Shown one piece after another: positions 53,618 to 62,520 of a DNA stretch of 64,000 nt. The notes under the pieces are model-generated. The model was not told the DNA's origin. It ran no database searches and saw only the letters and a list, made by a program, of their open reading frames with translations. How positions within the stretch are numbered: position 1 is the first letter of the stretch; each line of letters opens with the position of its first letter. The DNA comes from DAIPKP01 sp964545875 (GTDB lineage: Bacteria > Synergistota > Synergistia > Synergistales > Aminiphilaceae): NCBI GenBank assembly GCA_964545875.1, contig CAZJHH010000006.1:62001-126000 (forward strand). The letters run 5' to 3'. The position numbers and the translations under genes were made by a program.

Positions 53618-55012
53618 TTATGATTGTACCACTCTCTTCTCCAAGAGCTCCGCAAAAAAACGACAGATGAGATTTCGGATCATTTCCTGACGGTAGGCGG
53701 TATCCTTTCGGGGTACCACATCCCGGGCAAGAAATGCCGCCGCCTCTTTCACATATTCCATGGAAAGAGGGCGATTTTCCAGCAGTTCCGAAGCCCGGGG
53801 AAGAAGCATGGGCCAGGGAGTGACACTCCCTATTCCCAGACGAACCCGAGAGAAGATCCCCGGAGCCTTTTCGATGGCGCTACATCCCAGAGAGAGCCTG
53901 GAGATGGTAAGGGCTTTCCGGGTACCCACCTTGAAAAATTTCTGGGAACTTCCGAAAACGCGGGAGGGAATCCGCACCTTGAGGAGCAGCTCCGAAGGCT
54001 GCCGGGCGGTTTTTCGGTACCCCCGGTAGAGATCTTCCATGGGAATCACCCTCTCTCCCCGGGAAGAGACAAAGACCGCCTCTCCCTCCAGAGCGAGAAG
54101 CAAGGGCGCCGCATCTCCTGCGGCGGAGGCGGTCATGAGATTGCCCCCCAGGGTGGCCATGTTCTGAATCGCCACGGCCCCAACTCCGGCAGCCATTTCC
54201 CGAAGGGCGGGAAGATCCCGGGCCCCCAGGGGATGTTCCCGGATGCGGGCGAAGGTAACCCCTGCGCCGATCTCCAGAGCTCCGGATTCTTCCCGGTATT
54301 CCAATTTTTCCAGCTCCGCAAGTCCTCGAAGGTTCATCACCTTTCGAGGAGTTTCCCGAACGCCCTTGACCATATCCGGAAGGATATCCGTACCCCCTGC
54401 CACGGGGAGAACGTCTTCTCCGTGAGTTTCCAATATTTTCAAGGCCTCTTCCAGAGTACGGGGGAGGAATATTCCCTCTTCCTCAAGGGATTTTCGGGAC
54501 ATTTCGGAATCTTCCGGAAAGGGTTCTCCCGAGAGGGGCGGAAAAATGCGGGGAGTATAGCCTTCCGCCACTGCCCGCTGAACCCCCCGGAGGAGACTTC
54601 CGTAACCGGTACAGCGGCAGAGATTTCCCGCCAGCCCCTTTCGGATGGCCGCCTCGTTCGGAGCGGGGTCGTTCCGCAGAAGGTACTCCGAAGCCATGAC
54701 GAAACCCGGCGTGCAGAAACCGCACTGCACCGCCCCCTCCTGAAGAAAAGCGTCCTGAAGTCCCGTGGGGCCCTGGGCGCTGATTCCCTCGATGGTCACC
54801 ACGGAGCGTCCCGAAAGCTGGAAGGCCGGAACCATACAGGATTTCACGAGTTCTCCCTCCAGGTGCACCGCACAAGCGCCGCACTCTCCTTCTCCGCATC
54901 CCTCCTTGGTTCCCGTAAGGCCCAGATCCTCCCGAAGAATGGACAGAAGGCTCCGGAGAGGGGGAGTGTCCACGGTTACCGGAAGCCCATTGACGTAAAA
55001 TCCAAGTTTCAT
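53618..55012 (-). CDS. Xanthine-dehydrogenase-family small subunit (2x[2Fe-2S] + FAD domain fusion)
   Basis: Predicted 464 residues. The N-terminal plant-type [2Fe-2S] domain has EGCGEGECGACAVHLEGE..KSCMVP. The second, helical [2Fe-2S] domain has VQCGFCTPGFVMASEYLLR and GNLCRCTGYGSLLRGV. The FAD domain of the molybdopterin dehydrogenase type follows (VLPVAGGTDILPDMVKG, GAVAIQNMATLGGNLMTASAAGDAAPLLLAL). It takes electrons from the molybdenum subunit to FAD and then to NAD or another acceptor. Its ATG overlaps the large-subunit stop (4 bases). A purine or other N-heterocycle as substrate is likely but unproven. Confidence 0.9.
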   Translation of the reverse strand: MKLGFYVNGLPVTVDTPPLRSLLSILREDLGLTGTKEGCGEGECGACAVHLEGELVKSCMVPAFQLSGRSVVTIEGISAQGPTGLQDAFLQEGAVQCGFCTPGFVMASEYLLRNDPAPNEAAIRKGLAGNLCRCTGYGSLLRGVQRAVAEGYTPRIFPPLSGEPFPEDSEMSRKSLEEEGIFLPRTLEEALKILETHGEDVLPVAGGTDILPDMVKGVRETPRKVMNLRGLAELEKLEYREESGALEIGAGVTFARIREHPLGARDLPALREMAAGVGAVAIQNMATLGGNLMTASAAGDAAPLLLALEGEAVFVSSRGERVIPMEDLYRGYRKTARQPSELLLKVRIPSRVFGSSQKFFKVGTRKALTISRLSLGCSAIEKAPGIFSRVRLGIGSVTPWPMLLPRASELLENRPLSMEYVKEAAAFLARDVVPRKDTAYRQEMIRNLICRFFAELLEKRVVQS

Positions 55013-57288
55013 GCGGTTTCCCTCTTTTCTGCGAGAAGTCGGAAGAGTTCCTGAGGCGTGAGGGGAAGATCCCTGGGAACGATGCCGAGAGCGTCCTCCA
55101 CGGCCCCCGCCATGGCGGGGGCTCCTCCGTTCATGGGCAGTTCGCCGAGGCCCTTGGCTCCCCAGGGGCCGTATTCGAAGGGAATTCCGTCGAAGGAAAC
55201 CTTCATGACGGGAGTATCCAGAATGGTGGGGATGGCGTAGGTGGCCATGCGGTGCTTGGTGTACTTCCCCTCCCGATAGCCGATGTCTTCCATGTAGCCG
55301 TAGCCCAGAGACTGGAGGGCTCCTCCCTCCACCTGCCCCGCCGCGAGAAGAGGATGCAGGGGAGTTCCCACATCCACCACCGACGTGAGCCGGAGGGGAG
55401 AAATTTCGAGAGTATCCCCGTCGATTTCGATCTCCAACACGTTGGCCCCCCAGGAGTAATCCTTATAGGCATCTCCCCGGCAGGCCTCGGCATCCCATCC
55501 CATTCCCGGAATGGGCGTATAGGCGCTCTCCCAGGCGAGAAGATCCTCCTCCGAGGAGGCAAGCACCCTTTCAAGCATCTCCGGAAAAGAGAGGGGTTCT
55601 CCCTCCGGAAGGATATACTGTCGGTTCTCCCATCGTATCCGGGGCTCCGAAAAGAGAGTCCGTCCTCTTTGGAGAAGCTCCGCCGCAAGGCCTTCACAGG
55701 CCTGCTGGAGGATCTTGCCCACTATCATGGTGGTCCGGGATGCTACGGTGGGACCGCTGTCGGGCACCTCCCGGGTATCCGGCACTCCGTAGAGCACTTT
55801 TTCGTAGGGGACTCCGAGAAGCTCCGTAACGATCATGGCGAAAATCGTGGAAACCCCCTGGCCCATCTCCACGCTGCTGGTACGGATGGTGAGAATTCCC
55901 TTGCGGGAAGCTTCGAGGCGCAGCTTTCCCCCAATCTCCTCCTCTCCGGAACCAGTAAATCCTCCTCCGTGAAGATAGAGGGAAATTCCCAGACCCCGAA
56001 AACGGTTTTTCGAAACGTTCCGGGGTTTGCTACGCTTTTCTTCGTATCCGGAAAGCTCCAGAGCCCGCTGCAATACAAGGGATGCCCCGGGCTGCCGAAG
56101 CTGCTGGCCGCAGGGAAGCGTATCCCCGGGCCTTAGAATATTGCGCCGCCGTACCTCTGCGGGATCCAGCGAAAGCTCTCGAGCTACGGCATCCATCATG
56201 CGTTCCACTCCGAAAAGCATCTGGGGAGCTCCGAACCCCCGGAAAGCTCCGTTGGGGGGGGAATTGGTGGCCACCACCCGCCCCCGGATGCGAACGTGCT
56301 CCACCCGATAGGCTCCGGTGGCATGCAGCACTCCCCGAGAAAGCACCACCGGACTGAGGGTGGTATAGGCACCTCCGTCGAGAAGAAGATCCACCTCCAG
56401 GGCCTGGAGAATCCCCTCTCCGGAAAAACCCGCCCGAAGGCGGCTCCGGGAGGGATGACGCTTGGTGGTGCAGGAGATGTCCTCCGCTCTGTCAAGAACC
56501 ATTTTCACGGGCCTTTGGGCCTTTCGGGCCAGGAGAGCCGCATGAAGAGCCAGCACCGAGGGATAGTCCTCCTTGCCTCCGAAGCCTCCCCCCGTCACGG
56601 TCTGGCGCACCCGCACCTTTTCCGGGGGAAGTCCCAATCCGTGGCAGAGAGCCCCCAGAGCGTAGTAGGGGCACTGCATGGATCCCCAGATTGCCACACC
56701 TCCATCCTCCAGGGGCTCGGCGATCATCCCCTGAGGTTCCAGGTACATCTGTTCCTGATGCGGGGTGGTACACTCCAGCTCCACCACATGCTCCGCCTCG
56801 GAAAAAGCCTTTTCGGGTTCTCCCTTGGAAAAGGCGTACTCCTTGAAAAGGTTGGACTTTCCCCGGACCATATCCAGATTTTTCAGGGCCTCCCGAGGAT
56901 CAAGAAGGGGTGGAAGCTCTTCCATCTCCACCGTCAGAGCTTCGAGAGCTTTTTTCAGAAGTTCCTTGCTTGGGGCTCCCACCAGGGCCAGGGGTTCTCC
57001 AAAAAACCGGGCCTCCCCTTCCGCAAGAATAGGATGATCCATCTCCACCATGGCCACCTCGTTGGGCCCCGGAAGATCCTCCGAGGTTACCACCACTACC
57101 GAGGACCAGTCGAATTCAGGGTCGCGGCGGATCTCCCGGATCTTTCCCCGGCAGAGAGGAGAACGGAAAGTTCCTCCGTACCATATGAAAGGAAAGGAAA
57201 GATCATCCACATACTTCGCCTTTCCCGAAAGCTTTTCCCAGGCATCGTTCCGCTCTATTCTGCCGCCTATCATTCCGGCATGATGCAA
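55009..57288 (-). CDS. Xanthine-dehydrogenase-family molybdopterin subunit
   Basis: Predicted 759 residues. It binds the molybdopterin cofactor and hydroxylates the substrate. Motifs: the hammerhead domain SGKAKYVDDLSFPFIWYGGTFRSPL, TTPHQEQMYLEPQGM, VTGGGFGGKEDYPS, NSPPNGAFRGFGAPQM, VEMGQGVSTIFAM and the C-terminal GAKGLGELPMNGGAPA, whose Glu matches the catalytic Glu of the family. I chose the TTG start at 57288 because GAGGAGGGA lies about six bases upstream; the in-frame ATG 57273 has no such site. The substrate-contacting residues do not let me tell xanthine from nicotinate or an aldehyde. No maturation genes are nearby. Confidence 0.9.
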   Translation of the reverse strand: MHHAGMIGGRIERNDAWEKLSGKAKYVDDLSFPFIWYGGTFRSPLCRGKIREIRRDPEFDWSSVVVVTSEDLPGPNEVAMVEMDHPILAEGEARFFGEPLALVGAPSKELLKKALEALTVEMEELPPLLDPREALKNLDMVRGKSNLFKEYAFSKGEPEKAFSEAEHVVELECTTPHQEQMYLEPQGMIAEPLEDGGVAIWGSMQCPYYALGALCHGLGLPPEKVRVRQTVTGGGFGGKEDYPSVLALHAALLARKAQRPVKMVLDRAEDISCTTKRHPSRSRLRAGFSGEGILQALEVDLLLDGGAYTTLSPVVLSRGVLHATGAYRVEHVRIRGRVVATNSPPNGAFRGFGAPQMLFGVERMMDAVARELSLDPAEVRRRNILRPGDTLPCGQQLRQPGASLVLQRALELSGYEEKRSKPRNVSKNRFRGLGISLYLHGGGFTGSGEEEIGGKLRLEASRKGILTIRTSSVEMGQGVSTIFAMIVTELLGVPYEKVLYGVPDTREVPDSGPTVASRTTMIVGKILQQACEGLAAELLQRGRTLFSEPRIRWENRQYILPEGEPLSFPEMLERVLASSEEDLLAWESAYTPIPGMGWDAEACRGDAYKDYSWGANVLEIEIDGDTLEISPLRLTSVVDVGTPLHPLLAAGQVEGGALQSLGYGYMEDIGYREGKYTKHRMATYAIPTILDTPVMKVSFDGIPFEYGPWGAKGLGELPMNGGAPAMAGAVEDALGIVPRDLPLTPQELFRLLAEKRETA

Positions 57289-57378
57289 CGAACATCCCTC
57301 CTCATCGTCCTTGCCCTTCCCCTGCGTACGCTTCGGGGCATACGCGGCATATGGGCTTCGTCTGTTTCAAGAGAGAAT

Positions 57379-59007
57379 CTAGGGTTCTATCCACGTAAAG
57401 ATAAACGAAAACTCCGTGCCGATAAAGGAGTGCTGTATATTATGCACCTTGGGGCTGCATATCCAGGCCTTCCGGCGAAGCTGGAGAGGGATCATGGGAG
57501 CATCCTCCAGAAGAAGCTTCTCCGCTTCGAAGAGAAGATCCATCCGTCTTTTAGGATTGCCCTCCTCCCGGGCTTCTTCGAGAAGCGCGTCGTATCGGGG
57601 GTTGGAGTATCCTCCGCTGTTCTTTCGTTGGAAGCTCTCCCAGATTTCCAGATATGTCATGGGATCGTTATAGTCCGGAATCCATCCTCCGTAAACGAGA
57701 TCGAAAGAGCCTTCGTATTCCCTCACCTCTCGCTCTTTCCGGCTCACGTACACCGGAGTGAAGGAGATGCCCAGCACCGATTCCATCTGGCGTTTAAGCT
57801 CCTCCGCTATGGCCCGGCACTCCTCGTTATCCTGAATGAGAAAGGAGACCAGTACGTCCCGGGGGCTTTCCAGGCCAAGCTCTTTCAAGGCCTTGGCAAG
57901 ATATTCCCGGGCCTTTTCGGGATCTCCTTCGGGGGGGTAGAAGATCAGGGGATATTCATCCCCGTAAGGGCGAGAAGCGCCCTGAAGCAAAGGGAACACA
58001 TACCGTGTCTGGGGAAAGTAGAGCCTTCGGGTAGCTCTCTCCACGTAGGTGCTTCTATCGAGAGCATATCCCAGGGCCCGGCGAAAGTTGAGATTGGCTC
58101 CCCAGGGGGCTTCGGGGCGTTCCCGGCAGTTGAAACGGATCCAATCCACCGCACCCGAGAGGAGGAGTTCTCCCTTTCCTCGCCGCACATAGGAAACATA
58201 TCTGGATGACGGGATATGACAGAAATGGAATTCTTCCGCTTCGAAGCGGTCCAGAATCTCTTCGGGATCCTGAACTGTGCTAACGAGAACTCCCGGAAGG
58301 CGTACGGCGGAAGCATTCCAATACCGAGGATTTTTACGGAGCACCATCTCTTTCTCCGGAATCCAGCTCTCCATGACAAAAGGTCCGTTGGAGAGGATTG
58401 AAGAAGAGGTCTGGGCATAGTCGTTCTCTTCGAGAGTCTTCAGAAAATGCCGAGGCACGGGAAAGAAGGGGAGGAGCCCCAACCGGGAAAGAAAGGAGCC
58501 ATCCCGCCGTTCCAGATGAAACTCCAGGGTATGCGGATCCGGAGCCTTGATTCCCACTTGAGAGAAATCCACCTTTCCCCGGTTGTAGGCCCGGGCATTT
58601 TTCACGCCGTAGGCGATAAAAGCATAGGGGTTTTTTCTTTCCGGATCCAGGAGCCGCTCCAGGGCATGTACGAAATCCAGGGCTTCCAACGGAGTGCCGT
58701 CGCTCCACTGGGAAGGACGCAGAAAAAACCGGTACCGGGTGCCATCCTCCGAAAGAATCCACTCATGAGCCACTCCCGGAGCGATAGCTCCCCCGGAAAG
58801 CCGCACAAGTCCCTCCCAGAGATGTTCTCCCACCGTAAAGACAAGAGCGGAGGTAGCCCCCTGGGGATCCAGGTTCGTCATTTCCGTGGATACGGGATAG
58901 CGGAGAAAACCTTGAAGGGGATTCTCCGAAGCCTTTCCCGCCATACCGGTTCCCAGAAGGGAGAGGACGGACACACAAACAAAAAGCCTCCACCACCACC
59001 GCATCAT
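57379..59007 (-). CDS. Oligopeptide/dipeptide-type substrate-binding protein (SBP family 5)
   Basis: Predicted 542 residues. A signal peptide (MMRWWWRLFVCVSVLSLLGT) leads to an OppA-like fold: LRYPVSTEMTNLDPQGATSA, LWEGLVRLSGGAIAPGVAHEWILSEDGTRYRFFLRP, QWSDGTPLEALDFVHALERLLDP and DLVYGGWIPDYNDPMTYLEIW. It delivers peptides to an ABC importer not encoded here. There is no lipobox cysteine at the expected place, so it is either soluble or held by its N-terminus. AAGGAG lies eight bases before the ATG at 59007. Confidence 0.9.
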   Translation of the reverse strand: MMRWWWRLFVCVSVLSLLGTGMAGKASENPLQGFLRYPVSTEMTNLDPQGATSALVFTVGEHLWEGLVRLSGGAIAPGVAHEWILSEDGTRYRFFLRPSQWSDGTPLEALDFVHALERLLDPERKNPYAFIAYGVKNARAYNRGKVDFSQVGIKAPDPHTLEFHLERRDGSFLSRLGLLPFFPVPRHFLKTLEENDYAQTSSSILSNGPFVMESWIPEKEMVLRKNPRYWNASAVRLPGVLVSTVQDPEEILDRFEAEEFHFCHIPSSRYVSYVRRGKGELLLSGAVDWIRFNCRERPEAPWGANLNFRRALGYALDRSTYVERATRRLYFPQTRYVFPLLQGASRPYGDEYPLIFYPPEGDPEKAREYLAKALKELGLESPRDVLVSFLIQDNEECRAIAEELKRQMESVLGISFTPVYVSRKEREVREYEGSFDLVYGGWIPDYNDPMTYLEIWESFQRKNSGGYSNPRYDALLEEAREEGNPKRRMDLLFEAEKLLLEDAPMIPLQLRRKAWICSPKVHNIQHSFIGTEFSFIFTWIEP

Positions 59008-59284
59008 CGGCTTCACTCCTTTTCCGCATACAAACAAATCGTTCTTCCGGATTTTTTTCCCCGTGGAGAAACTCTCAGCAAAAGGGAAAATCGTCCGGAA
59101 TGGTCCCGCATATCTAGTATAAACCAGAAGAAAAGGTATCCCTAGATTTTTTTCTTCATTCGGAGGGATTTTCTGCCGGAAAAACACAAAAAAAGAAGAA
59201 ATGCACTTTTCTCAGAGAGAACGTACATTCCTTCCGCAAAAACACCGCTGTGAAAACCGAAGAAGGGCCTTCGGGAAAATTCGA

Positions 59285-59995
59285 TCAACCTCGCATTTTC
59301 GCCTTTTTTCGCTCCACCGCCTCCAGATGCTTGGCATAGAACTGACGAACGAAATCCTCCTGGACATCGTAATTCCAGTGCACCTCCCGAATATACCGGG
59401 CGGCATCCGCAAAATCCCGGGCTCGCAAAATCCGCACAAGATCCCGGTGCTCCTTGAGCCCCGCCTCTTCCCAGGCATAGATGATATCGTTGTTTCGGGG
59501 AAAATCGTAAAGCCGCTGTTTGAGGATATCCAGCCTATGGATGAGCTCTTCATTCTCCGAAAGATTGATATACATTTTATGAAATTCATTGTTCCGGGAA
59601 AGATACTCGTCGAAATTTTCCTCTTCCAGGCACCGCACCATGGCATTCGTATGCTCCTCCATGGCATCCACCACTTCCGAGCTCATTCGGGATGCGGCGG
59701 ACATGAGCGCCGCAGACTCCAGGGCACCGATAATGGTATAGATGTTCCGGATTATCTTGGGACTCAAGGCATTGGCCATGGCCCCCCGGCGATGAAAAAT
59801 CGTGATGAATCCCTCGGTTTCCAGCTGTACCAAAGCTTCCCGCAGAGGCGTGGTGCTGATCCCAAGAGCTTCGCTGATTTCCCTAAGATTAAAGAACGAC
59901 CCGGGCAACAGCTCGCCGGTATTCATTTTTTCCCGCAGATAGTTATAGACCACTTCCCTCAAGGAGACCAACTTGGAAGAATCAAACGGCACCAC
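59285..59995 (-). CDS. GntR-family transcriptional regulator with FCD domain
   Basis: Predicted 236-246 residues. N-terminal winged helix-turn-helix: SLREVVYNYLREKMNTGELLPGSFFNLREISEALGISTTPLREALVQLETEGFITI. C-terminal FCD ligand domain: ESAALMSAASRMSSEVVDAM..NNEFHKMYINLSENEELI..AWEEAGLKEHRDLVRILRARDFADAARYIREVHW, with the Asp/His residues that often bind metal. FCD regulators respond to organic acids or amino acids. The frame is open to a TTG at 60025. I chose the GTG at 59995 because AGGGGTGG precedes it, but the start is uncertain. It is divergent from the M24 peptidase gene, which it may regulate together with itself. Confidence 0.85.
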   Translation of the reverse strand: MVPFDSSKLVSLREVVYNYLREKMNTGELLPGSFFNLREISEALGISTTPLREALVQLETEGFITIFHRRGAMANALSPKIIRNIYTIIGALESAALMSAASRMSSEVVDAMEEHTNAMVRCLEEENFDEYLSRNNEFHKMYINLSENEELIHRLDILKQRLYDFPRNNDIIYAWEEAGLKEHRDLVRILRARDFADAARYIREVHWNYDVQEDFVRQFYAKHLEAVERKKAKMRG

Positions 59996-60035
59996 CGCAT
60001 CCACCCCTATTCTGTAGACCAGCAAAAATATCTAC

Positions 60036-60052
60036 GCTATATTCTATATAGC
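60036..60052. repeat. Short inverted repeat in the GntR/peptidase divergent region
   Basis: GCTATA, 5-base spacer, TATAGC (60036-60052). It lies just upstream of the GntR gene and is a candidate autoregulatory operator. Confidence 0.45.
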
Positions 60053-60179
60053 ATACTCTAGAAAAAGCTCTTTGTCGAAAACTTTCTCAATTTCTCAGCA
60101 AATAGCACTATCGTGCTTTCGCATCTCTCCTTTAATGAGATCCGTTTTTTCATTTCGCAAGAAAATGCAGAATTTTCCC

Positions 60180-60235
60180 TTGACCTCCCGGCAACTATGG
60201 CCTATAAATATATTTGGCATATATTAGATATATCT
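60180..60235 (+). promoter_or_regulatory. Promoter of the M24 peptidase gene with a downstream AGATATATCT palindrome
   Basis: TTGACC (60180-60185), 17 bases, TATAAA (60203-60208). The perfect palindrome AGATATATCT (60226-60235) lies about 10-20 bases past the expected start site, where a GntR-type repressor could block transcription. Confidence 0.65.
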
Positions 60236-60286
60236 GGATACATCCATGGAGTTTTTCTGCTCTCTATCCCCCCAGGAGGTGTGCGT

Positions 60287-61387
60287 ATGTTACAGCAAGA
60301 GAAAGTCGCCCAAATTGCGCAGCTGCTTCAGAAAAACGAAGTGGAAGCCCTGCTTTTGGGCCCCACGTCGGACCTTGAGTATCTCAGTGGTCTGCATTTG
60401 CAGGATTGCGAACGGTTCAAGGGATGTTTCGTTCTTCGGGACGGAAGAACCTTCTGCATCTGCCCCCGCATCAGCACCCAGGAATTTCGGGAGTGTATGC
60501 CCGAGAGCGTTCCCGTCTTCGACTGGCAGGACAAGGACTGGTTTTACGGAACCCTTTCGGAGGCTTTCGAAGCCTACGGCCTCAAAGGAAAAACTCTGGC
60601 GGTGAACGACGGAGTCCGGGCGGTGGATGCGGTGGAAATCATGCAGCGAGAGAAGATGACCCTGATAAACGGCTGGCATTATATGGATGCCATGCGCTCC
60701 ATCAAATCCGCCGACGAAGTGGCAAAGCTCAAGAAGGCCGGAGAAATTGCGGATGCCGCCCTGGAAGCCCTGCTGCCCTTCATTCGTCCCGGCAAAACCG
60801 AACGGGAAATCAAGCGAAAACTTCTGGCCCTGCTGGAAGAAAAGGGAGCGGATGCCACCTCCTTCACTCCCATCGTGGCCCGGGGGGAAAACGCCGCCAT
60901 GGCCCACTACACCCGGGAAGACGGCGTCGTCCAGGAGCAGGACACGGTGCTCATCGACTACGGCTGCCGCTACCAGGGATACTGTTCGGACACCACCCGC
61001 ACCCTTTTCGTGGGAAAACCCTCCGAAGAGGCTCTGAAGCTCTACCGCATCGTACAGCACTCCCAGGAGGTGGGAGAAAAGGCGGTGCGTCCGGGAGTTA
61101 CTGCGGAATCCGTGGATATGGCAGCCCGAAAGGTTATCGAAGATGCGGGATACGGGGAGTATTTCAACAACCGCCTGGGACACGGCATCGGCATGGCAGT
61201 TCACGAGGCCCCGAACATCATGCGGGGAAATACGGAGCTTCTCCAGCCGGGGATGGCCTTCAGCATCGAACCGGGGATCTACATTCCCGGCAAGATCGGC
61301 ATCCGGGTGGAAAACATCGTGGTGGTCACCGAGGATGGCTGCACTCCCATGAGCCTTTTCCCCAGAGATCCCGTACAGGCGGATTAG
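60287..61387 (+). CDS. Xaa-Pro aminopeptidase/dipeptidase, M24 family
   Basis: Predicted 366 residues. An N-terminal creatinase-like domain (VEALLLGPTSDLEYLSGLHL) precedes a pita-bread metallopeptidase domain with all five metal ligands: IDYGCRYQGYCSDTTRT (two Asp), LGHGIGMAVHEAP (His), FSIEPGIYIPG (Glu) and VENIVVVTEDG (Glu). It removes residues next to proline from peptides in the cytoplasm. AGGAGG (60274-60279) sets ATG 60287. The frame is open further upstream through the promoter. The gene is divergent from a GntR regulator. Confidence 0.92.
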   Translation: MLQQEKVAQIAQLLQKNEVEALLLGPTSDLEYLSGLHLQDCERFKGCFVLRDGRTFCICPRISTQEFRECMPESVPVFDWQDKDWFYGTLSEAFEAYGLKGKTLAVNDGVRAVDAVEIMQREKMTLINGWHYMDAMRSIKSADEVAKLKKAGEIADAALEALLPFIRPGKTEREIKRKLLALLEEKGADATSFTPIVARGENAAMAHYTREDGVVQEQDTVLIDYGCRYQGYCSDTTRTLFVGKPSEEALKLYRIVQHSQEVGEKAVRPGVTAESVDMAARKVIEDAGYGEYFNNRLGHGIGMAVHEAPNIMRGNTELLQPGMAFSIEPGIYIPGKIGIRVENIVVVTEDGCTPMSLFPRDPVQAD

Positions 61388-61731
61388 AGAAATTTCATAA
61401 ATACCCCATTCCGAAGTTTCTCGCGAGAGCTTTCGTTCACATGGCTTATGAAGCCGCTCCGCATTCGGCATAGTCGAACCGTTTCTTCGTTGTACCACTT
61501 CGGCCCGTCGCCGCAGCCGTGCCCTCCATGGCACGGCTGCGGTTTGCCGACACGCCCTGTACCGTCATCGACGCAAAGCTGCGCTCGCCGACCGCTATGG
61601 TCGCTGCCGGGACATACAAGCTCCGGCTCCTGGAGTTCACCCGAATTCACAATACAAGCAGGAATGATGCACTAGCCACTAGCCTCTCTTTGTATTACCA
61701 TAGGATCATCTTGAGAGCAGGGGGAGTCCTG
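61388..61731. other. Intergenic region with a strong hairpin and repeat-like GC-rich sequence
   Basis: CCGCAGCCGTGCC (61511-61523) pairs with GGCACGGCTGCGG (61530-61542), a perfect 13-bp stem, but only TTT follows, so it is a poor terminator. A smaller CGACC/GGTCG hairpin lies near 61590-61610. Base use in 61440-61650 differs from the flanking genes, and short frames on both strands give low-complexity translations. It may be an interspersed intergenic repeat. I see no gene in it. Confidence 0.4.
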
Positions 61732-62346
61732 ATGTTCTACTGGTTGACGAAAAATTTCTTCAAAGTCCTCTTTCTTATCTACAACCGCGCGGAGGTTCGG
61801 GGCCTCGAAAACTGTCCCTCCCAAGGGGCCTGCATTCTCGCAGGAAACCACGCCAGCCACCTGGACCCCCCCATGGTGGGAGCCATGTACCCCGGAACGC
61901 TCACCTTCGTGGCCATCGACTACCTTTTTCGTATTCCCTTTATCGGCTTCTGCATCCGCCATCTCGGGGCCATTCCCATCACCCACGACAAGGCGGGAAG
62001 CGCCGTGGAAATGCTCAAACTCTCCCTGAAGCTTCTTCAGGAGGGCAAGCAGGTGATTCTTTTTCCCGAGGGCACCCGATCCTGGGACGGCAAACTCAAG
62101 GAGTTCGAGGGAGGAGTGGCCATGCTGGCCCTCAAGACGGGAGCTCCCATTCTCCCCATCTACCTGGAGGGAACCCATCGCGCTCTCCCCCGGGGAACCA
62201 GATTCCCCAAACCCACCAAGCTGCGGATAACCTTCGGCTCCCTTCTGCATCCGGAGGATCTCCCCGAAGATCTTTCGGCCAAGGCAAAAAGGGAAACCCT
62301 TCTCAAGGAGCTGGAAATGAGGATCCGGGAGATGGGAGCGGAGTAA
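61732..62346 (+). CDS. plsC: 1-acyl-sn-glycerol-3-phosphate acyltransferase (PlsC family)
   Basis: Predicted 204 residues. It acylates lysophosphatidic acid to phosphatidic acid at the inner membrane. Seen: a membrane-associated N-terminus (YWLTKNFFKVLFLIYN), the catalytic AGNHASHLDPP (HX4D), GAIPITHDK, the substrate motif LFPEGTRSWDGKL and PILPIYLEG. The length is typical of the short form. ATG 61732 follows CAGGGGGAG. The gene converges on the UMF1 transporter gene. Confidence 0.9.
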   Translation: MFYWLTKNFFKVLFLIYNRAEVRGLENCPSQGACILAGNHASHLDPPMVGAMYPGTLTFVAIDYLFRIPFIGFCIRHLGAIPITHDKAGSAVEMLKLSLKLLQEGKQVILFPEGTRSWDGKLKEFEGGVAMLALKTGAPILPIYLEGTHRALPRGTRFPKPTKLRITFGSLLHPEDLPEDLSAKAKRETLLKELEMRIREMGAE

Positions 62347-62414
62347 GAATCTAGTGGAAGGCAGAGACAAGGGCAAGAGCGAGAAAAGACCTTCGGCGAT
62401 TCAAAGCTGCCAAT

Positions 62415-62491
62415 AAAATCCGCAGATAAGGCGGAGACGTATGAGGAGAGAGAAGAAAAATCCCTGCGGCTCCACCTTATCTGCGGATTTT
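62415..62491. repeat. 17+17 bp inverted repeat between convergent genes (CCGCAGATAAGG family)
   Basis: AAAATCCGCAGATAAGG (62415-62431) and CCTTATCTGCGGATTTT (62475-62491), perfect arms with a 43-base spacer. With A-runs and T-runs at the outer ends it can act as a two-way terminator for plsC and the UMF1 gene. Related to 41587-41648. Confidence 0.65.
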
Positions 62492-62520
62492 TCGTATCCT
62501 CCGAATCCCCCGAGGAAAGT

